Shown one piece after another: positions 60,481 through 64,000 of a stretch of 64,000 bases of DNA (the stretch's first letter is position 1; each line of letters starts with the position of its first letter). The notes beneath the pieces were generated by a model that had not been told where the DNA came from, did not search any database, and saw nothing but the letters and a program-made list of their open reading frames with translations. The stretch comes from Streptomyces monomycini. GTDB taxonomy: Bacteria > Actinomycetota > Actinomycetes > Streptomycetales > Streptomycetaceae. The stretch spans positions 1 through 64,000 of the forward strand of contig NZ_JAFIQY010000001.1 of NCBI RefSeq assembly GCF_022271435.1, written 5' to 3'. The position numbers were made by a program, and so were the translations under genes.

Positions 60481-61362
60481 CTAGGACCGGCGAGGAGCCC
60501 GGACGCCGCGGTATTCCCAGTCACCGCCGAGGGCCGTGGACACGACTTCCTCCGAGGCCGTCGGCTGAGCGCCGCAGTCGCCCCGGACGGGTGCCGGGCC
60601 CGCCACGATGTGGTTGGTCAGCCGTCCCAGGCCCTCCGCCTCGACCTCCACGACGTCACCCGGCCGTACGGGGCGCGAGTGCGCGGGCGTGCCGGTGAGG
60701 AGGACGTCGCCGGGGACGAGGGTGATGGTCCGGGCGATGTCGGCGACGAGGTAGTGCATGTCCCACGTCATCTCGTCGGTGGAACCGTCCTGCACCAGCT
60801 CTCCGTTGACGTACGTACGCAGGTACTTGCCGCGGAAGTCCCACCCCGTCACCAGCCCGGGACCCAGCGGGCAGAGTGTGTCGGAGCCCTTGACCCGGAG
60901 CATCGAACCGGCGTCGGTGTCCCGGAAGTCGTGCAGGCCGTAGTCGTTCGCGACGGTGTATCCGGCGATGTAGTGGCCTGCGTCGTCCGGTGCGACGTTG
61001 CGGCACACGCGGCCGATGACGAGCGCGATCTCGCCCTCGTAGTTGAGGTACTGGCAGCCCTCGGGGCGCACCACCGCGCCGCCGTGCGCGTTGAGTGCGG
61101 AGACGGGCTTGTGGAAGTACGTGGGTGCGGGCGGCAGCGCTGCCTGGAACTCTTCGACCCTGCTGCGATGGTTGAGGTGCACCGCGATCACCTTGGAGGG
61201 CTGTACAGGTGGCAGGTGATTGGCGACTGCCACGTTCACACGGCGGCCGTCGCCTGCGACGAGGGTTTCGCCCTCCCGTACGACGTGGACGGTGGCGCCG
61301 TCGAGCAGGATGCGGCGGTATTCGCGGATGCCGTCCTGTCGGGGAGTGCGTGTTGGGTTCAT
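60481..61362 (-). CDS. FAH-family hydrolase/isomerase (HpaG-like)
   Basis: 293 residues from ATG 61362 (GGAGG 5 bases upstream); the ATG at 61383 would lie inside a hairpin and is rejected. Substrate-metal site EGEIALVIGR, FRDTDAGSMLRVKGSDTLCP, PGDVLLTGTPAHSRPVRPGD. FAH-fold enzymes cleave or isomerise 2-hydroxymuconate-type compounds; after HpaE and HpaD this is the isomerase/decarboxylase step of homoprotocatechuate degradation. N-terminal region is shorter than two-domain HpaG. Confidence 0.87.
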   Translation of the reverse strand: MNPTRTPRQDGIREYRRILLDGATVHVVREGETLVAGDGRRVNVAVANHLPPVQPSKVIAVHLNHRSRVEEFQAALPPAPTYFHKPVSALNAHGGAVVRPEGCQYLNYEGEIALVIGRVCRNVAPDDAGHYIAGYTVANDYGLHDFRDTDAGSMLRVKGSDTLCPLGPGLVTGWDFRGKYLRTYVNGELVQDGSTDEMTWDMHYLVADIARTITLVPGDVLLTGTPAHSRPVRPGDVVEVEAEGLGRLTNHIVAGPAPVRGDCGAQPTASEEVVSTALGGDWEYRGVRAPRRS

Positions 61363-61376
61363 GGCGCCTCCGTTTC

Positions 61377-61393
61377 CGGGCACGGGGTGCCCG
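61377..61393 (-). promoter_or_regulatory. Palindrome before the FAH gene
   Basis: CGGGCACGGGGTGCCCG, 7-bp perfect arms, 15 bp upstream of the start. Possible hairpin influencing expression within the operon. Confidence 0.5.
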
Positions 61394-61480
61394 TGTTTGC
61401 GCGACGCGGGGTACGGGGGGGTGTTGTGGCTTGTCGCGCCGTTCCCCGCTTTGAGGCACGGCGCCCTCGGGGGAGCGTCC

Positions 61481-62368
61481 TTACGCCGTCCAGCCGCCTG
61501 CCGGGCGGTCGAACCACAGGTGGATCTGTCCCGTTCCGATCGAGTTCTCGTACGCGCTGTAGGCGCGCGCGGGCGCCGTCAGCCGGTCCTCCCCCAAGGC
61601 GCCCGCCAGCATCAGGTAGTGCCCGAAGCCCGCTTCGGGCCGGTGGGCGGCGAACTCGGGCATGGTGCGCAGCACGCGCGCGTGCTCGCCGCGCAGGAAC
61701 CATGCGATCCGCTGTTCGTCGGCGGCGCGCGCCTCGGGGGTGCGGAGGTGGGCGGGGTCGCTCGCTTCGTGGTCGCGCAGTTCACGCAGGGGCCAGAAGG
61801 TGTGGGAGAGCGCGCCGGAGGCGATCAGCAGCACCTTGCGGTCCGGCAGTGCGGCGATGCCGTCGGCGAGCGCGCGGCCGAGCCGGAGATGGTCCTCGTC
61901 GTCCCCGGTCTGGCACACGCCGACGGAGACCCACCGCTTGTCCGGCAGCCCCCGCCCCAGGTACGTCCAGAGGTTGACGGTGGCGTAGTGGATCGGCAGG
62001 CAGGGGTCGTCGACCGGAGTGATCCAGGTCCCGTGCTGATCGGCGAACGCGGCGGTGGAGTGGGCGAGTTCGGGGTCACCGGGGAAGTCGTAGGGCATGC
62101 GGCACATGCCGCGCGGCAGTTCGTCGGAGGTGAAGAGCCCGGCCCGCCTGTGCTGCGCGGCGACGACGAATTCGACGGTGGTCGCCCAGTGCGAGTCCAG
62201 GACGACGACCGTGTCGTGGTCGAGCGTCTCGAAGACGTCCCGGCGCAGCCTGCGCAGTCCCGGTACGAGGCTGACCTCCCGCCCGCCGTTCAGCTCCCGC
62301 CGGCCCGCTTCGGGCAGGACGATGGTGGGGACGTGGGCGAGAAGACCGGCGCCGACGATCTCACCCAT
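61481..62368 (-). CDS. hpaD: Extradiol dioxygenase, LigB-type (homoprotocatechuate 2,3-dioxygenase-like)
   Basis: 295 residues. Class III extradiol dioxygenase: VGAGLLAHVPTIVLPEAGRR near the N-terminus gives an early His, VVVLDSHWATT and later GALSHTFWPLRELRD give further ligands, ending NSIGTGQIHLWFDRP. These open catechol-type rings with Fe(II). ATG 62368 overlaps the dehydrogenase stop by 8 bases. The middle enzyme of three homoprotocatechuate steps (HpaE, HpaD, HpaG-like). Substrate assigned by neighbours, not by residues. Confidence 0.88.
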   Translation of the reverse strand: MGEIVGAGLLAHVPTIVLPEAGRRELNGGREVSLVPGLRRLRRDVFETLDHDTVVVLDSHWATTVEFVVAAQHRRAGLFTSDELPRGMCRMPYDFPGDPELAHSTAAFADQHGTWITPVDDPCLPIHYATVNLWTYLGRGLPDKRWVSVGVCQTGDDEDHLRLGRALADGIAALPDRKVLLIASGALSHTFWPLRELRDHEASDPAHLRTPEARAADEQRIAWFLRGEHARVLRTMPEFAAHRPEAGFGHYLMLAGALGEDRLTAPARAYSAYENSIGTGQIHLWFDRPAGGWTA

Positions 62369-63998
62369 GGTGCTGCCAGCCCTTCGGTGCCGTGACGGTG
62401 TTCTTCAGGTCGCAGTAGAAGTCGAAGCTCCAGTCGCCGCCCTCACGGCCCAGGCCGGACGCGCGGGAGCCGCCGAAGGGGGCGGCGAGGTCGCGGACGA
62501 AGAAGCAGTTGACCCAGACCGTCCCGGCGACGAGCCGCGCGCCGACGCGGGCCGCGCGCTCGCGGTCCCCGGTGGCGAGGGTGGCGGCCAGTCCGTAGCG
62601 GGTGCCGTTGGCCAGGGCCACGGCCTCGTCCTCGGTGCCGAAGCTCTGAAGGGTGAGTACGGGGCCGAAGACCTCCTCCTGGACGATCTCCGAGTCCTGT
62701 GCGACGTCGGTCAGCAGCGTCGGCCGGTAGTACGTGCCGCCGGTCCGCTCGTTCAGTTCGGTGTGCGGGCCGCCGCCGAGGAGCGCGGTGGCGCCGTCGG
62801 CCAGTGCCCGCCGGACGAAGCCGTCCACCCGTTCCAGGTGCCGGGGGTGGATGAGGGGGCCGATGTCGGTGGGCTCCTCGCGCGGGTCGCCCTGGACGAG
62901 GGCACGGGCCCGGTCGGTGAAGCGCTCCAGGAAGGCGTCCCGTACGGAGTCCTCGACGAGCAGCCGGGTCGCGGCCAGGCAGACCTGGCCCGCGTTGTCG
63001 TACTGCTCGACGGCGAGGTCGGCGGCCAGGTCGAGGTCGGCGTCGGCGAAGACGAGCAGGGGTGACTTGCCGCCGAGTTCGAAGCTGGTGGGCACCAGGT
63101 GCGCGGCCGCGGCACGGGCGATCCGCCGCGCCGTGGGCACGGAGCCCGTGAAGCTGATGCGGCGCACACCCGGGTCGGACACGAGGGGCGCGCCGGCCTC
63201 GTCCCCGTACCCCTGGAGGACGTTGAGGACGCCCGGGGGCAGCCCGGCCTCGGCGGCGATGTCCGCGAAGAGCGACGCGGTGAGCGGCGTCCACTCGGCG
63301 GGTTTGAGGATCACCGGATCACCGGCGGCCAGCGCGGGGCCGATCTTCCAGGTGGCCAGCATCAGCGGCGCGTTCCACGGTGTGACGAGCGCGGCGGGGC
63401 CGGCCGGGTCCCAGGTCACGTGGTGGGTGTGGCCGCGGGTGGCGAAGTCCTCGTGGCCGAGGGCGAGCAGGCGGTCGGCGAAGAAGCGGAGGTTGTGGGC
63501 CGCGCGGGGCATCACACCGTTGCGGTGGGAGCGCAGCAGCGCGCCGTTGTCCGCCGTCTCGACGGCGGCGAGCTCTTCGAGGCGCGCCTCGACGCCGTCC
63601 GCGACGGCGTGCAGCAGCCGGGCGCGCTCCCGGTGCGGCGTCGCGGCCCAGCCGGGGAAGGCGGCACGGGCGGCGGCGACGGCCGCCCGTGCCTCCTCGG
63701 CGCCGCCCCGGGCGATCTCGGCGAGTGGCGCCCCGTCGATGGGTGAGCGGTCGGTGAAGGCACCGGCGGAGGCGCGGCGTTCGCCGCCGATCCAGTGGCG
63801 GGTGTCGACGGGGACTCCGGCGATCGTGACGGTGTCCCCGGCTGTCGGGGAGGCTTTTCTGGTCGCCGGGGCGATGGTTCGGGCTGTAGTAGCGGTGGTT
63901 CGGGCCGTGGTGGCGGTGGGCGGATGGTCCCGGCGCTCCGAGTTGGCCGGGGTTGCCGGGTGCGCCGGGGAGCCCGGTGCGGGCGCGGAGGGAGCCAT
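62361..63998 (-). CDS. hpaE: Aldehyde dehydrogenase, 5-carboxymethyl-2-hydroxymuconate semialdehyde type (HpaE-like)
   Basis: 545 residues as read. NAD-binding LVTPWNAPLMLATWKIGPAL and FTGSVPTARRIA, the catalytic Glu in SFELGGKSP and catalytic Cys in YDNAGQVCLAATRLL, EEVFGPVLTL and FFVRDLAAPFGGSRASGLGR near the end. The first 56 residues are an Ala/Thr/Pro-rich extension with a TTATTART repeat that is not part of the fold; the true start may be different or lie beyond the window edge. First gene of the hpa-type operon; coupled to the dioxygenase. Confidence 0.88.
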   Translation of the reverse strand: MAPSAPAPGSPAHPATPANSERRDHPPTATTARTTATTARTIAPATRKASPTAGDTVTIAGVPVDTRHWIGGERRASAGAFTDRSPIDGAPLAEIARGGAEEARAAVAAARAAFPGWAATPHRERARLLHAVADGVEARLEELAAVETADNGALLRSHRNGVMPRAAHNLRFFADRLLALGHEDFATRGHTHHVTWDPAGPAALVTPWNAPLMLATWKIGPALAAGDPVILKPAEWTPLTASLFADIAAEAGLPPGVLNVLQGYGDEAGAPLVSDPGVRRISFTGSVPTARRIARAAAAHLVPTSFELGGKSPLLVFADADLDLAADLAVEQYDNAGQVCLAATRLLVEDSVRDAFLERFTDRARALVQGDPREEPTDIGPLIHPRHLERVDGFVRRALADGATALLGGGPHTELNERTGGTYYRPTLLTDVAQDSEIVQEEVFGPVLTLQSFGTEDEAVALANGTRYGLAATLATGDRERAARVGARLVAGTVWVNCFFVRDLAAPFGGSRASGLGREGGDWSFDFYCDLKNTVTAPKGWQHHG

Positions 63999-64000
63999 CA

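Noticed and set aside
58567..61977. 1136-codon open frame on plus
   Set aside because: Antisense or out-of-frame shadow of the DUF3311, SSS symporter and FAH genes; Arg/Pro-rich with no motifs.

Overview
The window is high-GC DNA with strong third-position GC bias, many GTG/TTG starts and families typical of Streptomyces: SCO2583/2584-like membrane protein, sortase-E-type LAETG protease, peptidase-inhibitor I36 protein, XRE-NB-ARC-TPR regulator. It is therefore most likely a Streptomyces (or close actinomycete) chromosome, probably an arm: housekeeping genes are absent, every gene is accessory, and an unusual number of genes are broken. No tRNA, rRNA or CRISPR array was seen.

Layout. 1-1.9 kb: an OmpR-type two-component system cut by the left edge. 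1.9-8.6 kb: sparse small secreted/membrane proteins with remnants of an ATPase and a transposase. 8.6-12.7 kb: a hydrolase-MerR operon whose MerR gene is split by a 2.2 kb insertion sequence with 54-bp inverted ends; removing the element plus one 4-bp duplication restores an exact 277-codon frame. 13.2-13.45 kb: Hsp90-like fragment. 14.0-17.9 kb: a compact four-gene cassette (APS-kinase-like enzyme, methyltransferase, 14-TM exporter, sulfotransferase) that looks like a self-contained sulfation/methylation/export unit. 18.0-22.6 kb: wrecked aldo-keto reductase/LysR pair, a large XRE-NB-ARC-TPR regulator, broken MerR and methyltransferase. 22.7-29.3 kb: cell-wall-anchored trypsin-like protease, TetR/SDR divergent pair with a clear operator, a methyltransferase, a two-HTH Lrp regulator and a divergent 2-oxoglutarate/Fe(II) oxygenase. 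29.5-38.8 kb: unknown proteins, LysR with an acrylyl-CoA-reductase-like enzyme and a CaiB/BaiF CoA-transferase, TetR with a serine hydrolase, and a doubly deleted two-component system.

39-53 kb: glycosyltransferase; AraC with a PobA-like hydroxylase; a DUF2975-XRE pair with twin operators; a hydrolase-membrane-protein operon; a PIMT-like methyltransferase overlapped by a very acidic 40-residue peptide gene (possible imiditide-like RiPP pair); TetR/MFS divergent pair with twin operators; and a tightly coupled operon of acyl-CoA dehydrogenase, PIG-L deacetylase, NodS-like methyltransferase and family 2 glycosyltransferase. 53-55.6 kb: two short proteins (one secreted) and a repeat-rich protein.

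55.6-64 kb: aromatic catabolism and uptake. An LLM flavin oxidoreductase and an amidohydrolase-DUF3311-SSS symporter operon share the same TTTGG-N2-CCAAA palindrome in their promoters. On the opposite strand lie three coupled homoprotocatechuate-pathway genes (HpaE-like dehydrogenase, HpaD-like dioxygenase, FAH-family HpaG-like hydrolase), facing the symporter operon. All functional calls come from reading the sequence; no database search was run.
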